Shown here: piece by piece, positions 54,736 through 63,481 of the stretch
Numbering within the stretch: the stretch's first letter is position 1
Layout: the number at the start of each line of letters is the position of its first letter
Assembly (NCBI GenBank): GCA_016715995.1
Contig: JADJXF010000021.1
Location: forward strand, 70,792-134,791
Source of the DNA: Flavobacteriales bacterium
Lineage (GTDB): Bacteria > Bacteroidota > Bacteroidia > Flavobacteriales_F > PHOS-HE28
Length of the DNA stretch: 64,000 nucleotides
Direction: 5' to 3'
Made by a program: the position numbers and the translations under genes
The notes under the pieces: generated by a model
The model's database searches: none
Told to the model about the DNA's origin: nothing
What the model saw: the letters and a program-made list of their open reading frames with translations, nothing else

Positions 54736-55875
54736 ATGGAGCGAATCATTACCACCAACGGCGGCGCTGACGGCGGACGACGGGGATCGGATGTAGGGCA
54801 GGAGCTTTCCACCCTGCTTCGCTCCAGTCGCATGTCGCTCCAGAATGTGCAAAGCGGCCTGACGAAGGTGCTTGGCTTGGAGCCGCTCACCTCGGTGAAG
54901 GACTTGGTGATCGTTGGCTACAGCACGGCCGCAGAGGAGATCTTCCACTACTGTGATGACCAGACCGTTCGTGGGTATCGCTTCTGTGGCATCTTCAGCG
55001 ACGAGCCGATCAAGGGCGCCTTGGCGAACCGTCGGGTTGGCGAGGTCGAGGCTGTGAAAGCCTTCGCGGTCATGAACCGGATCGACATCATTTATTGCGC
55101 TTTGCCAGGATCGCGCCGTCAGGAGATCACCGACCTGATGGAGTTCTGCGAGCGCAACACCATCCGGTTCCGAGTGATTCCGAGCGCCGAGAGCTTCATC
55201 CCGGTGGTGAAGACCAGCGACCTCGAGTTCCACGGCTCCGTGCCAGTGAGCAAATTGCGGAAGGAGCCGCTGGACCGGTTGGGGAACCGCTGGTTGAAGC
55301 GTGCCTTCGATATTGTCTTCTCGACGGGTGTCATCCTCTTCGTATTCACTTGGCTCTTCCCGCTGCTGGCACTGCTCGTGAAGCTTACCAGTAGGGGTCC
55401 GGTCTTCTTCAAGCAGATGCGTTTGGGACGCGACAACAAGCAATTCGTCTGTTGGAAGTTCCGCAGCATGCGCATGAACGGGGAGGCTGACGTGAAGCAG
55501 GCGACCAAGGATGATCCCCGTGTCACACGTGTGGGCCGGTTCCTTCGGAAGAGCAACCTGGATGAGATGCCGCAGTTCCTGAACGTGCTGCTCGGCCACA
55601 TGAGCGTGGCAGGACCGCGACCCCATCCCCTGCGTCTCAACGACCAGTACCGTGACATCATCGACAAGTACATGGTCCGGCACTTCGTGCGCCCGGGTAT
55701 TACTGGCTGGGCCCAGGTGAACGGGCTTCGCGGGGAGACCCGCACCCCGGAACTGATGGAGCGTCGGGTGGAGTTGGACGTCTGGTACCTAGAGAACTGG
55801 TCCTTCTGGCTGGACCTACGGATCATCGTGAAGACGGTGACCAACATGTTCGGCAGGGACGAGAACGCCTACTGA
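54736..55875 (+). CDS. polyprenyl-phosphate sugar phosphotransferase lacking the N-terminal membrane bundle
   Basis: This 379-residue protein has a nucleotide-binding-like domain (SVKDLVIVGYSTAAEEIFHY at about residue 53). One membrane helix follows (VFSTGVILFVFTWLFPLLAL). The catalytic phosphoglycosyltransferase domain has CWKFRSMRMNGEADVKQATK, FLRKSNLDEMPQFLNVLLGH, MSVAGPRPHPLR and VRPGITGWAQVNGLRGETRT. It starts repeat-unit synthesis by putting a sugar-1-phosphate on undecaprenyl phosphate. The usual WcaJ/WbaP form is about 460-480 residues and has four or five N-terminal helices, which are missing here. A clear promoter upstream argues that this short form is native. Confidence 0.88.
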   Translation: MERIITTNGGADGGRRGSDVGQELSTLLRSSRMSLQNVQSGLTKVLGLEPLTSVKDLVIVGYSTAAEEIFHYCDDQTVRGYRFCGIFSDEPIKGALANRRVGEVEAVKAFAVMNRIDIIYCALPGSRRQEITDLMEFCERNTIRFRVIPSAESFIPVVKTSDLEFHGSVPVSKLRKEPLDRLGNRWLKRAFDIVFSTGVILFVFTWLFPLLALLVKLTSRGPVFFKQMRLGRDNKQFVCWKFRSMRMNGEADVKQATKDDPRVTRVGRFLRKSNLDEMPQFLNVLLGHMSVAGPRPHPLRLNDQYRDIIDKYMVRHFVRPGITGWAQVNGLRGETRTPELMERRVELDVWYLENWSFWLDLRIIVKTVTNMFGRDENAY

Positions 55876-55907
55876 GCCTGCTCCAGGCCTTTTTGCCCGC
55901 CAATGCC

Positions 55908-55937
55908 TTTGTCATGAAGTAAAGCGGTCTATATTTG
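55908..55937 (+). promoter_or_regulatory. promoter of rpsT
   Basis: TTTG at 55908-55911, an 18-base spacer and TATATTTG at 55930-55937 are a full match to the Bacteroidota consensus. The start codon is 25 bases downstream. The -7 box and following bases match those before the tRNA-Val pair. Confidence 0.65.
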
Positions 55938-55962
55938 CGGCCCTTTCCCAAAGGACAACACA

Positions 55963-56217
55963 ATGGCCAATCACAAGTCAGCATTGAAGCGGGTGCGTCA
56001 GACCGAGACCCGGAACGACCGTAACCGCTACCAGCACAAGACTACCCGGAACGCTGTCCGGACCCTGCGCAGCACCACGGATAAGAAGGAAGCCGAGAAG
56101 CTCCTGCCCGAGGTGGCATCCATGCTGGACAAGCTGGCGAAGCGCAACATCATCCACAAGAACAAGGCGGCCAATCTGAAGTCGTCCGTGAAGAAGCACG
56201 TGAACGGACTGAAGTGA
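55963..56217 (+). CDS. rpsT: 30S ribosomal protein S20
   Basis: This 84-residue very basic protein reads MANHKSALKRVRQTETRNDR and ends with NIIHKNKAANLKSSVKKHVN, which is standard for S20. It binds 16S rRNA early in assembly. It is monocistronic, with a strong promoter upstream and a hairpin terminator after the stop. Confidence 0.97.
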   Translation: MANHKSALKRVRQTETRNDRNRYQHKTTRNAVRTLRSTTDKKEAEKLLPEVASMLDKLAKRNIIHKNKAANLKSSVKKHVNGLK

Positions 56218-56238
56218 CCCGTTGTCGGCATACCTTGG

Positions 56239-56271
56239 ACAGGTCCTCGCATGCGGGGACCTGTTCGTTTT
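56239..56271 (+). terminator. rpsT terminator
   Basis: ACAGGTCC (56239-56246) and GGACCTGT (56257-56264) form a perfect 8-bp stem that extends inward through TCG/CGG pairing. TTCGTTTT follows. It separates rpsT from radC. Confidence 0.75.
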
Positions 56272-56282
56272 AGGACCTGGCC

Positions 56283-56984
56283 ATGGAGCAGCAGGACGAA
56301 AGCCGAATCCCCATTCGAGACTGGGCCAAGGACGACCGCCCACGGGAGAAACTCATGACCCTGGGGGCACGGTCGCTCTCAGATGCAGAGCTGCTGGCCA
56401 TTTTGATCCGTTCTGGCTCCGCCAAGGAGAGCGCCTTGGACTTGGCGAAGCGGATCCTCGCGAAGACGGGCAATGATCTGCATCGGTTGAGCGCGTTGGG
56501 CGTGACTGAACTCACCGAGCACAAAGGCATGGGAGATGCAAAAGCCCTCACGATCGTTGCGGCGATGGAACTCGGCCGCAGAAGGCGATCCGCGGACGCA
56601 CCCGACCGGCCTTCCATCACCAGCAGCGCGGCCGCCTTTGAGCTGATCCGGTCCAAACTGGCCGACTTGCAACACGAGGAGTTTTGGCTGCTTCTGCTCG
56701 ACCGCGGGAATCGGCTCCTGGAACTGTTGCCCGTGAGCAGCGGCGGAATGCACGGCACTGTGGCCGATCCGAAGGTGATTTTCAAGAAAGCGCTTGATAA
56801 GCGGGCATCCTGCCTCGTTCTATGCCACAATCACCCCAGCGGTCAGCTACGGCCGAGCGAGGAGGACATCGTGCTCACCCGAAAGCTCACAGAAGGAGCG
56901 AGGCTTCTTGATATCGCGGTACAGGATCATCTCATCGTGGCTTCAACGGGTTATTACAGCTTCGCTGACAATGGCATGATGTGA
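56283..56984 (+). CDS. radC: RadC family JAB/MPN-domain protein
   Basis: This 233-residue protein has an N-terminal helix-hairpin-helix region (IRDWAKDDRPREKLMTLGAR, LAILIRSGSAKESALDLAKR) and a C-terminal JAMM site with LCHNHPSGQLRPSEEDIVLT and DHLIVASTGYYSF. RadC was once linked to DNA repair but its function is still unsettled; members are often near mobile DNA. Its stop overlaps the wecB start (TGATG). Confidence 0.92.
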   Translation: MEQQDESRIPIRDWAKDDRPREKLMTLGARSLSDAELLAILIRSGSAKESALDLAKRILAKTGNDLHRLSALGVTELTEHKGMGDAKALTIVAAMELGRRRRSADAPDRPSITSSAAAFELIRSKLADLQHEEFWLLLLDRGNRLLELLPVSSGGMHGTVADPKVIFKKALDKRASCLVLCHNHPSGQLRPSEEDIVLTRKLTEGARLLDIAVQDHLIVASTGYYSFADNGMM

Positions 56985-58114
56985 TGCGGAAGGTGATGAG
57001 CATCGTAGGGGCCCGTCCTCAGTTCGTGAAGGCTGCGGCCATCGATCGCGCATTCCACCGGGTCGGGCATGTGAAGCATATCCTACTACATACCGGCCAG
57101 CACTACGATGCAGCGATGAGCCAGGTATTCTTCGATGAGCTCGGCATCCCTCCGGCGGACATCAATCTCGGGGTGGGATCGGGTCCGCATGGACAGCAGA
57201 CCGCGCGGATGCTGGAGGGTATCGAGCGCGCTTTGATCGAGCATCGGCCTGACGCGCTCATCCTTTATGGCGATACGAACAGCACGGTGGCCGGTGCTCT
57301 AGCCGCTGCGAAACTGCATGTGCCCATCGCGCATGTGGAAGCCGGCCTGCGGTCATTCAACATGGCCATGCCCGAGGAGGTGAACCGTGTCGTCTGCGAC
57401 CATTGCTCCACCTGGCTGTTCTGCCCGACGGCCGCTGCGGTGCGGAATCTCGAACGCGAAGGGTTCAGCGTCGCGCCGGATGGCCCGCCTAGCATCGACC
57501 ATCCGCATGTGCTCATGACCGGTGACGTGATGCTGGATAGCAGCATGCATTTCGCCGCGATCGCCGCGCAACGGTCCGATATTCTGGATCGGCTGGGGGT
57601 CATCAGCAATGCCTACTTGCTGGCCACCATCCATCGCGATTTCAATACGGATGATCCGCGTCGGCTGCTCGCCATTTGCGGCGCGCTGCGCTCGTGCAGT
57701 GCTTCCCATGCTATACCGGTGGTCGTGCCGGTGCATCCGCGGACACGTGAGCGCATTCTTCGGCTGCAAGCAGACGGTCTTTGGATGCTGGATGACGACA
57801 CCCAGTTGCGGTTGATCCCCCCGGTTGGCTATTTGGACATGATTGAACTGGAGCGGCATGCACGGCTCATCCTCACAGACAGCGGGGGCGTGCAGAAGGA
57901 GGCTTATTTCTTCAACAAACCGTGTGTGGTGCTGCGTCCAGAGACCGAATGGGTTGAGCTGGTGGAGCATGGTCAGGCGCGGCTTGTCGACGCCGAGCCA
58001 CATCGGATTCAAGACGCGGTGGGGGCCTTCCTGAAGAACGGAGTTCCATCCTGCCAGCCGCTCTATGGCGATGGTCATGCCGCGGACGCCATCGTCCGTT
58101 GCATGATTGAATGA
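56984..58114 (+). CDS. wecB: non-hydrolysing UDP-N-acetylglucosamine 2-epimerase
   Basis: This 376-residue enzyme interconverts UDP-GlcNAc and UDP-ManNAc. SIVGARPQFVKAAAIDRAFH, HTGQHYDAAMSQVFFDELGI, LILYGDTNSTVAGALAAAKL, VPIAHVEAGLRSFNMAMPEE, DVMLDSSMHFAAIAAQRSDI and LILTDSGGVQKEAYFFNKPC are all standard. I start at the ATG at 56984; a GTG lies one codon earlier. It fits with the WecG-like transferase upstream. Confidence 0.95.
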   Translation: MRKVMSIVGARPQFVKAAAIDRAFHRVGHVKHILLHTGQHYDAAMSQVFFDELGIPPADINLGVGSGPHGQQTARMLEGIERALIEHRPDALILYGDTNSTVAGALAAAKLHVPIAHVEAGLRSFNMAMPEEVNRVVCDHCSTWLFCPTAAAVRNLEREGFSVAPDGPPSIDHPHVLMTGDVMLDSSMHFAAIAAQRSDILDRLGVISNAYLLATIHRDFNTDDPRRLLAICGALRSCSASHAIPVVVPVHPRTRERILRLQADGLWMLDDDTQLRLIPPVGYLDMIELERHARLILTDSGGVQKEAYFFNKPCVVLRPETEWVELVEHGQARLVDAEPHRIQDAVGAFLKNGVPSCQPLYGDGHAADAIVRCMIE

Positions 58115-58162
58115 CCAAAGGCGACCGCGGACGCTCCGTTACCTTCCCGGCGTTCAGCAACC

Positions 58163-59470
58163 ATGCAACCCGTCTACATCTGGATGGAATCGCCCGGGCC
58201 GCGCGCGCGTTATGCCGCGCAGCAGCTCTTAGGCAGCATGCTCGGATGGGAGCTTCGGTGGGCCGATAGCCGTGAGGCACTGGCGGGCGTTGATGGGCCG
58301 CGCATGGCCTATGGCGGATCATCCGTAGACGGCGCCTTTCACATCAAGCCGTGCGGATACCTGGATGCCGCTGGAACCGATGCACCGGACCCTCTTGTCG
58401 TGGATGTCGAGGGGATTCCTGCGCTCTTCCCCGTGCAGGGCGGTGACCTCACCTTCGATCCAATCGCGGCCACGTTCTTCCTGCTCGCACGCGTCGAGGA
58501 ATGGTCGACCTTGCCCTTGGATGATCATGGTCGGCCGCTGTCTGACTCCTTGCACGCTGCGCGGCACGGTTACTTGCACCGGCCCGTGGTAGACGAATGG
58601 GCGCTTCTGATCGCGGACCGCTGGCGCGCCATCGATTCCCGTGTGCCTTCGGTGAAGCGCGCCTATGACCAGGTGGCCACCGTGGATCTGGACAATGGGT
58701 TCAAGTACCTGGGACGGCCAACGTGGCGAACCATGGGCTCAGGGACGCGCGATCTGCTGCGAGGCGATTGGGAAGCGGTTCGAGAGCGCGGACGTGTGCT
58801 TCGCGGTCGTTCGCCTGACCCCTACCTCCTCGATGATGAGGTGCTCGGCGCATTCAAGGCCTCCGCTGCGCGTTCCATCGCCTTCGTCCTTGCCGCTGAC
58901 CGCGGTGAATGGGACCATGCTGTTCCGGTGGAAGAGCCCGCTTATGCCGGTTACCTGCAATCGCTCGCAACGCGTCTGGAGATTGGTGTGCATCCTTCCT
59001 ATCAGAGCAGCGAAGTCGAGGGCATGACGCAGGGCGAATGCGCGCGGTTAGGCAGGATCCTTGATCGTGATGTGCATCTCAGCCGCCAGCATTTCCTGCG
59101 ATTCTCCACGCCCGGCACGTTTCGCACCGCCGTGCAGCTCGGGATCCGCGAGGAGCATAGCATGGGGCTGCATGACCGACTCGGCTTCCGTGCGGGCACG
59201 TGCACCCCATACGCGTGGTACGACCTGGAGCGCGATGCGCCTACCAGCCTGATCATCCATCCTTTCGCCGTGATGGACAACACCTTGCGTGATAAGCTGG
59301 GGCTCACGCCGGACCAAGCGGTTGAGGAAGCACGTGTAATCATCGAAGCGGTGAGACGTGTGCGCGGCACCTTCACCGGGCTTTGGCACGAGAGCTTCCT
59401 AGCGCGGACCGGATTGAATTCGCCCTGGCGTGATGCCATTCTCACCATCATTCATGAAGCGGCTCCATGA
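58163..59470 (+). CDS. polysaccharide-deacetylase-like protein (DUF7033-type N-terminus)
   Basis: This 435-residue protein has an N-terminal domain with TFDPIAATFFLLARVEEW and HAARHGYLHRPVVDEWALLI, then a NodB-like fold with ATVDLDNGFKYLGRPTW, IGVHPSYQSSEVEG, LSRQHFLRFSTPGTF and LGFRAGTCTPYAWYDLE. The family is found in Bacteroidota surface-polysaccharide loci. The first metal motif is DLDNG rather than the usual TFDDG, so activity is not certain. TACCTTCC at 58140-58147 is a weak -7 candidate. It overlaps the next gene by four bases. Confidence 0.75.
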   Translation: MQPVYIWMESPGPRARYAAQQLLGSMLGWELRWADSREALAGVDGPRMAYGGSSVDGAFHIKPCGYLDAAGTDAPDPLVVDVEGIPALFPVQGGDLTFDPIAATFFLLARVEEWSTLPLDDHGRPLSDSLHAARHGYLHRPVVDEWALLIADRWRAIDSRVPSVKRAYDQVATVDLDNGFKYLGRPTWRTMGSGTRDLLRGDWEAVRERGRVLRGRSPDPYLLDDEVLGAFKASAARSIAFVLAADRGEWDHAVPVEEPAYAGYLQSLATRLEIGVHPSYQSSEVEGMTQGECARLGRILDRDVHLSRQHFLRFSTPGTFRTAVQLGIREEHSMGLHDRLGFRAGTCTPYAWYDLERDAPTSLIIHPFAVMDNTLRDKLGLTPDQAVEEARVIIEAVRRVRGTFTGLWHESFLARTGLNSPWRDAILTIIHEAAP

Positions 59471-60369
59471 TCAGGCATCTGCGTCATAATGAAATAGACA
59501 AGGAGCGCTGGGATGCTTCGCTGTTGCAGTGCGTCAATCGCATGTGGTACGCCCAGAGTTGGGTGCTGGATTGCGCCAGCCCGGGGTGGGAGGCATTGGT
59601 GGATGATTCGGTGCAGGCAGTCATGCCGCTCACACATCGGCGCAAATGGGGCATCGACTACCTGTTCCAGCCGCTCGGCCTGCAGCAGCTCGGTGTATTC
59701 GCCGCCCAGCCGTCGGCCGAAGTGCATGCGCGGTTCATGGATGCGCTGCCCAAGCGATTCCGATATGCCGACATCCTTCTGAATGAGGCGATGCAAACCT
59801 GGGAGTTGGACGACGATCGATTGATCCCATGCACGAACCAGGTGCTGCCGTTGAATGCGGGCGTGGAACAGATTCGCGCAGCATACGCGAAGGGTCATCG
59901 GCGCAACTTGAAGGAGCGATACAGCGTGAGCTGGAGCATGTTGTCCGCAACGGAGTTCACCCGGCTCTTCGCAGCAACCACCGGGAAGCGTTACGGTCGC
60001 AGCGCGCTTCGTGGGTTGGCGGGACTCACTGAGGTGATTGAGCAGGGCATCGCCAACGGTCAATGCGAAGTGGTCGCCCTGTCACATGAAGGAAAGCCGA
60101 TCGCCGCCGCGTGCTTCGCCACTTGGCAGGGCCGGACCATCCTGCTCAAGTCGGCGAACACAGAGGAAGGGCATGACGCACGCGCGATGTTCCGGATCGT
60201 TGATGCCTGGATCGAGCGGATGTCCGGCCGGGATCTGCTGCTCGACTTCGCGGGATCGAACACGCCGAGCGTGGCGCGCTTCAATGCCGGCTTCGGTGCG
60301 CAGCCCAAGGTATATTTACGCCTGATGCGGAATAGGCTTCCGTTGCCGCTACGTTGGATCAAGCGATAG
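59467..60369 (+). CDS. FemAB/GNAT-like acyltransferase
   Basis: This 300-residue protein has MWYAQSWVLDCASPGWEALV near the start, RAAYAKGHRRNLKERYSVSW in the middle and a GNAT-like second half with VVALSHEGKPIAAACFATWQ and LDFAGSNTPSVARFNAGFGA. Such double-GNAT folds act as aminoacyl or acyl transferases on sugars or peptidoglycan. Coupled to the deacetylase-like gene (ATGA), it could acylate a freed amino sugar; this is inferred from position. Confidence 0.7.
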   Translation: MIRHLRHNEIDKERWDASLLQCVNRMWYAQSWVLDCASPGWEALVDDSVQAVMPLTHRRKWGIDYLFQPLGLQQLGVFAAQPSAEVHARFMDALPKRFRYADILLNEAMQTWELDDDRLIPCTNQVLPLNAGVEQIRAAYAKGHRRNLKERYSVSWSMLSATEFTRLFAATTGKRYGRSALRGLAGLTEVIEQGIANGQCEVVALSHEGKPIAAACFATWQGRTILLKSANTEEGHDARAMFRIVDAWIERMSGRDLLLDFAGSNTPSVARFNAGFGAQPKVYLRLMRNRLPLPLRWIKR

Positions 60370-60373
60370 GCCC

Positions 60374-61024
60374 ATGGTGATGGAACTGGTGAAACAGCGC
60401 AGCGTGGCAGGGCACTTCCTCGCCGAGCTGCGCGATGCCGAGGTGCAGAAGGATGCGATGCGCTTCCGACGGAACCTGGAGCGAATCGGAGAGGTGCTGG
60501 CCATGGAGATGAGCCGGACGCTGGAATATGAAGAGCGCGAGGTAACCACGCCACTGGGGCTGGCGCGCGTGGAGATGCTCACGGAGCAGCCCGTGCTGGC
60601 CACCATCCTGCGGGCGGGCCTGCCGATGCACCAAGGCCTGCTCAATTACTTCGACCGCGCCGACAACGCCTTCATCAGCGCTTACCGGAAGCACCGCAAG
60701 GGAGAGGAGGGCTTCGATATCGAGGTGGAGTACCTCAGCAGCCCCTCGCTGCACGACCGGGTGCTCGTGATTTGCGACCCGATGCTCGCCACCGGCCAGA
60801 GCATGGTGCTGGTGTACCGTGCTCTGCTGCGGTTGGGCACGCCCAAATCGCTGCATGTGGTAGCGGCCATCGCCAGCGCGGAAGGGCTGGAGCATGCCCG
60901 GCTGCATCTCCCGGCCGGTACCCGTTTCTGGATCGGCGCCATTGATGAGGAGATGACCGCTCAGGCGTATATCGTCCCCGGTTTGGGCGATGCCGGTGAT
61001 CTCGCATACGGCCGGAAGTCCTGA
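60374..61024 (+). CDS. upp: uracil phosphoribosyltransferase
   Basis: This 216-residue enzyme makes UMP from uracil and PRPP. It has EVTTPLGLARVEMLTEQPVL, TILRAGLPMHQGLLNYFDRA, the PRPP loop VLVICDPMLATGQSMVLVYR and a C-terminal YIVPGLGDAGDLAYG, as in the family. It starts four bases after the FemAB-like gene. Confidence 0.95.
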   Translation: MVMELVKQRSVAGHFLAELRDAEVQKDAMRFRRNLERIGEVLAMEMSRTLEYEEREVTTPLGLARVEMLTEQPVLATILRAGLPMHQGLLNYFDRADNAFISAYRKHRKGEEGFDIEVEYLSSPSLHDRVLVICDPMLATGQSMVLVYRALLRLGTPKSLHVVAAIASAEGLEHARLHLPAGTRFWIGAIDEEMTAQAYIVPGLGDAGDLAYGRKS

Positions 61025-61027
61025 GGC

Positions 61028-61480
61028 ATGGATGCGCTCGGCATCATCACCGTGCTCGGCATGAGCATCGCCAAGTTCGTGCTCGCTGCCGCCGTGTCCT
61101 ACGGCTTCAACCACACCTACATGCAGACCATCGTGCTGCTGGCTTGCGGCGGCGCTGCAGGCACCGCGATCTTCTACCTGCTCGGTGTCCGCATCCTCGA
61201 ATGGTTGCGCAAGCGCTACGTCCGCCGTCGCGCCATGCGGCTGGCGAAGGGGATCGCGCCCAAGCCCTCCTTCACGCGCACCAATCGCTTCATCGTCCGG
61301 CTCAAGCGTAGTTACGGGCTCGTCGGCCTAGCCGTGATGCCGCCCATCCTCTCCATTCCCATCACCTCCCTGCTCGCAGCGAAGTACTTCCGGCACGATC
61401 GGCGAACGCTGCCCTTGCTGCTCTCGGCCGTGGTCATGTGGTCGGTGGTGCTCAGCACGGCATGGGGCTTCCTCCGGTGA
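61028..61480 (+). CDS. small conserved membrane protein
   Basis: This 150-residue protein has an N-terminal helix, a second one (TIVLLACGGAAGTAIFYLLG), a very basic cytoplasmic loop (EWLRKRYVRRRAMRLAKGIA) and two C-terminal helices with GLVGLAVMPPILSIPITSLL. The last part recalls DedA/SNARE-associated proteins, but the match is weak. It lies between upp and the HAD phosphatase with overlaps or tight spacing. Function unknown. Confidence 0.6.
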   Translation: MDALGIITVLGMSIAKFVLAAAVSYGFNHTYMQTIVLLACGGAAGTAIFYLLGVRILEWLRKRYVRRRAMRLAKGIAPKPSFTRTNRFIVRLKRSYGLVGLAVMPPILSIPITSLLAAKYFRHDRRTLPLLLSAVVMWSVVLSTAWGFLR

Positions 61481-62172
61481 GCACCTACAAGCACCTCTTC
61501 TTCGACCTCGACCACACGCTGTGGGACTTCCGGGGCAATTCGCGCGAGACGCTGCGCGAATTGGTGGGGCAACACGACCTCCTGGCTCGTGGCATCCCGG
61601 ACTCCGAAGCCTTCATCAGCGTGTACGAGGAGATCAATCATGCGCTTTGGGCGGATCATGGGGCCGGGCGCATGCCGAAGGAGGTGCTGCGCGTGCTTCG
61701 CTTCCGATCAGCGCTCCAGCGCTTCGGCATCACGGACAACCGATTGCCCGCTTCACTCTCGGAGGATTACCTCGCGCAATGTCCGAGGAAGCCCGGACTC
61801 ATGCCCGGCGCGCGTGAATTGATCCACGCCTTGGAAGGACGGTTCCGCATGCATATCATCACCAATGGCTTCGAGGAGGTGCAGCAGGTGAAGCTGGCCA
61901 GCGCCGGGCTGGATGCCCATTTCGATGTGGTGCTCACCAGCGAGCGGGCTGGCGCTGCCAAGCCGTCGCAGCGCATCTTTCAGGAGGCGTTGCGGCAGGC
62001 CGGGGCCAACGCGACGGAGAGCCTCATGATCGGCGACAACGTGGAGGCGGACATGCAGGGAGCACGCAATGCGGGCTGGGACCACGCGCACTACACGGCT
62101 GAAACGGAACCGGACCTACTGGCCACTTACCGTATCGCCCACCTCGCCGACCTCGGCAGCTTGCTGCTGTAG
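61477..62172 (+). CDS. yjjG: HAD-family nucleotidase/phosphatase, YjjG-like
   Basis: This 231-residue HAD hydrolase has motif I FFDLDHTLWDFRGNS, motif II HIITNGFEEVQQVKL, motif III around AGAAKPSQRIFQEAL and motif IV MIGDNVEADMQGARN. YjjG hydrolyses non-canonical pyrimidine nucleoside monophosphates. I start at the GTG at 61477, which overlaps the previous stop; an ATG at 61462 is in frame. The C-terminal 57 bases overlap a convergent gene. Confidence 0.88.
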   Translation: MSTYKHLFFDLDHTLWDFRGNSRETLRELVGQHDLLARGIPDSEAFISVYEEINHALWADHGAGRMPKEVLRVLRFRSALQRFGITDNRLPASLSEDYLAQCPRKPGLMPGARELIHALEGRFRMHIITNGFEEVQQVKLASAGLDAHFDVVLTSERAGAAKPSQRIFQEALRQAGANATESLMIGDNVEADMQGARNAGWDHAHYTAETEPDLLATYRIAHLADLGSLLL

Positions 62173-62679
62173 CTGCGCCTCTTCCTCATCCGAGCGGAAG
62201 GTGTACACGAAGTCGAAGGTCTTGCCATTGATGTGGCTGTAGCGGATGAAGCGCACGGTGCGGTCGCTGGTCACCTTGCCGCGATAGCTGATTTCGCCCT
62301 TCATGGGGCGCGTGATGAAGAAGAGGCTGTCGCTCCGCACCTCCACCGGCACGTTGTACAGGCCCATCGACGGATTGCCCTGCGTGTCGCGGGTGAGGAA
62401 CTTCGGAAGCGTGGCTTCCACCTCCTTGGTGCCGTTTACAGTGACCACGCGGCCTTCTGGGTAGAACCGCAACAGGTACCGCAGGCCGCCTGCCTCATGC
62501 CGGTAATGGCCGTCGTAACGGATGCCCATGCCCTCGAAGGGGCTGGGGCTTACCAACCCGTTCGCATCTGTGGAAGGCTTGTCCGTGCTGGGTCCGCTCT
62601 TCTTCCACATGCCGTACGCGACGTAGAGGGCGAGTGCTGCGATGAGGGCGAGCAGGAGGGTCTTAAGGGTGCGGGTCAT
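62116..62679 (-). CDS. membrane-anchored protein of unknown function in operon with psd
   Basis: This 187-residue protein has an N-terminal anchor (LKTLLLALIAALALYVAYGM), a short linker and a beta-rich domain with GHYRHEAGGLRYLLRFYPEG and VEVRSDSLFFITRPMKGEIS. It ends in an acidic Gln-rich tail. I do not recognise the family. It starts three bases after the psd stop, so both are likely on one transcript. The tail overlaps the convergent HAD gene by 57 bases. Confidence 0.65.
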   Translation of the reverse strand: MTRTLKTLLLALIAALALYVAYGMWKKSGPSTDKPSTDANGLVSPSPFEGMGIRYDGHYRHEAGGLRYLLRFYPEGRVVTVNGTKEVEATLPKFLTRDTQGNPSMGLYNVPVEVRSDSLFFITRPMKGEISYRGKVTSDRTVRFIRYSHINGKTFDFVYTFRSDEEEAQLQQQAAEVGEVGDTVSGQ

Positions 62680-62682
62680 GAT

Positions 62683-63345
62683 TCAGGAGACGAATTGAGC
62701 AATCACGGTCGTGGCGCCTTGCACCTTGTCGCCGAGCTTCACGGTGATGCGGGCATTCAGCGGAAGGAGCACATCCACGCGCGATCCGAACTTGATGAAC
62801 CCGAACTCATCGCCTTGACGCGCAGGTGCACCGATTCGGCTGTACGTGCAGATGCGACGTGCGAGCGCCCCGGCGATTTGCCGGAACAGCACCTCGCCGT
62901 GCTGGGGATGCCGCACCACCACGGTGCTGCGCTCGTTCTCGGTGCTGCTCTTCGGGTGCCATGCCACCAGGTATTTGCCGGGATGGTAACGGTAGTAGCT
63001 GGTGGTGCCGTTGATTGGGTAGTAGTTCACGTGCACGTTCAATGGGCTCATGAAGATGCTCACCTGCATCCGCTTGCCTTTGAAATGCTCCGGCTCATGC
63101 ACCTCTTCAATCGCCACCACCTTGCCGTCGGCCGGAGAGAGCACATGCGCATCGTTCGCTGGAACAGTGCGGCCCGGCACGCGGAAGAACCAAAGGACGA
63201 TGCACCAAATGGCCATGAGCATCGCGCTCAGGACGACGATGATGACCTTTGGCAGCACCGGCCATTGCCAGAGCGCGAAGAGCCCGAAGCAGGTCAGCGC
63301 CGTGATCAGCAGCAGAGTGGGGGTGCCTTCGCGGTGCAGGCGCAT
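62683..63345 (-). CDS. psd: phosphatidylserine decarboxylase proenzyme
   Basis: This 220-residue protein has two membrane helices near the N-terminus. HVLSPADGKVVAIEEVHE, VSIFMSPLNVHVNYYPINGT and KFGSRVDVLLPLNARITVKL follow; the Gly-Ser of the last motif is the self-cleavage site that yields the pyruvoyl group. It converts phosphatidylserine to phosphatidylethanolamine. I start at 63345 because the longer reading adds an Arg-rich non-family segment. The partner pssA lies at the other end of the window. Confidence 0.92.
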   Translation of the reverse strand: MRLHREGTPTLLLITALTCFGLFALWQWPVLPKVIIVVLSAMLMAIWCIVLWFFRVPGRTVPANDAHVLSPADGKVVAIEEVHEPEHFKGKRMQVSIFMSPLNVHVNYYPINGTTSYYRYHPGKYLVAWHPKSSTENERSTVVVRHPQHGEVLFRQIAGALARRICTYSRIGAPARQGDEFGFIKFGSRVDVLLPLNARITVKLGDKVQGATTVIAQFVS

Positions 63346-63481
63346 TGGAGCGCGGCGAAGATAGGCGCGGCTCGTTGGGGGCATGGTTCGCTTCAAGCGG
63401 CGCGTGGCTGTCAACGATCGGGCATGGATCTTCGCGATCAGCAGAAGGCACCGGCGCATGGTGCGGACCTAGTTTCGCGGC

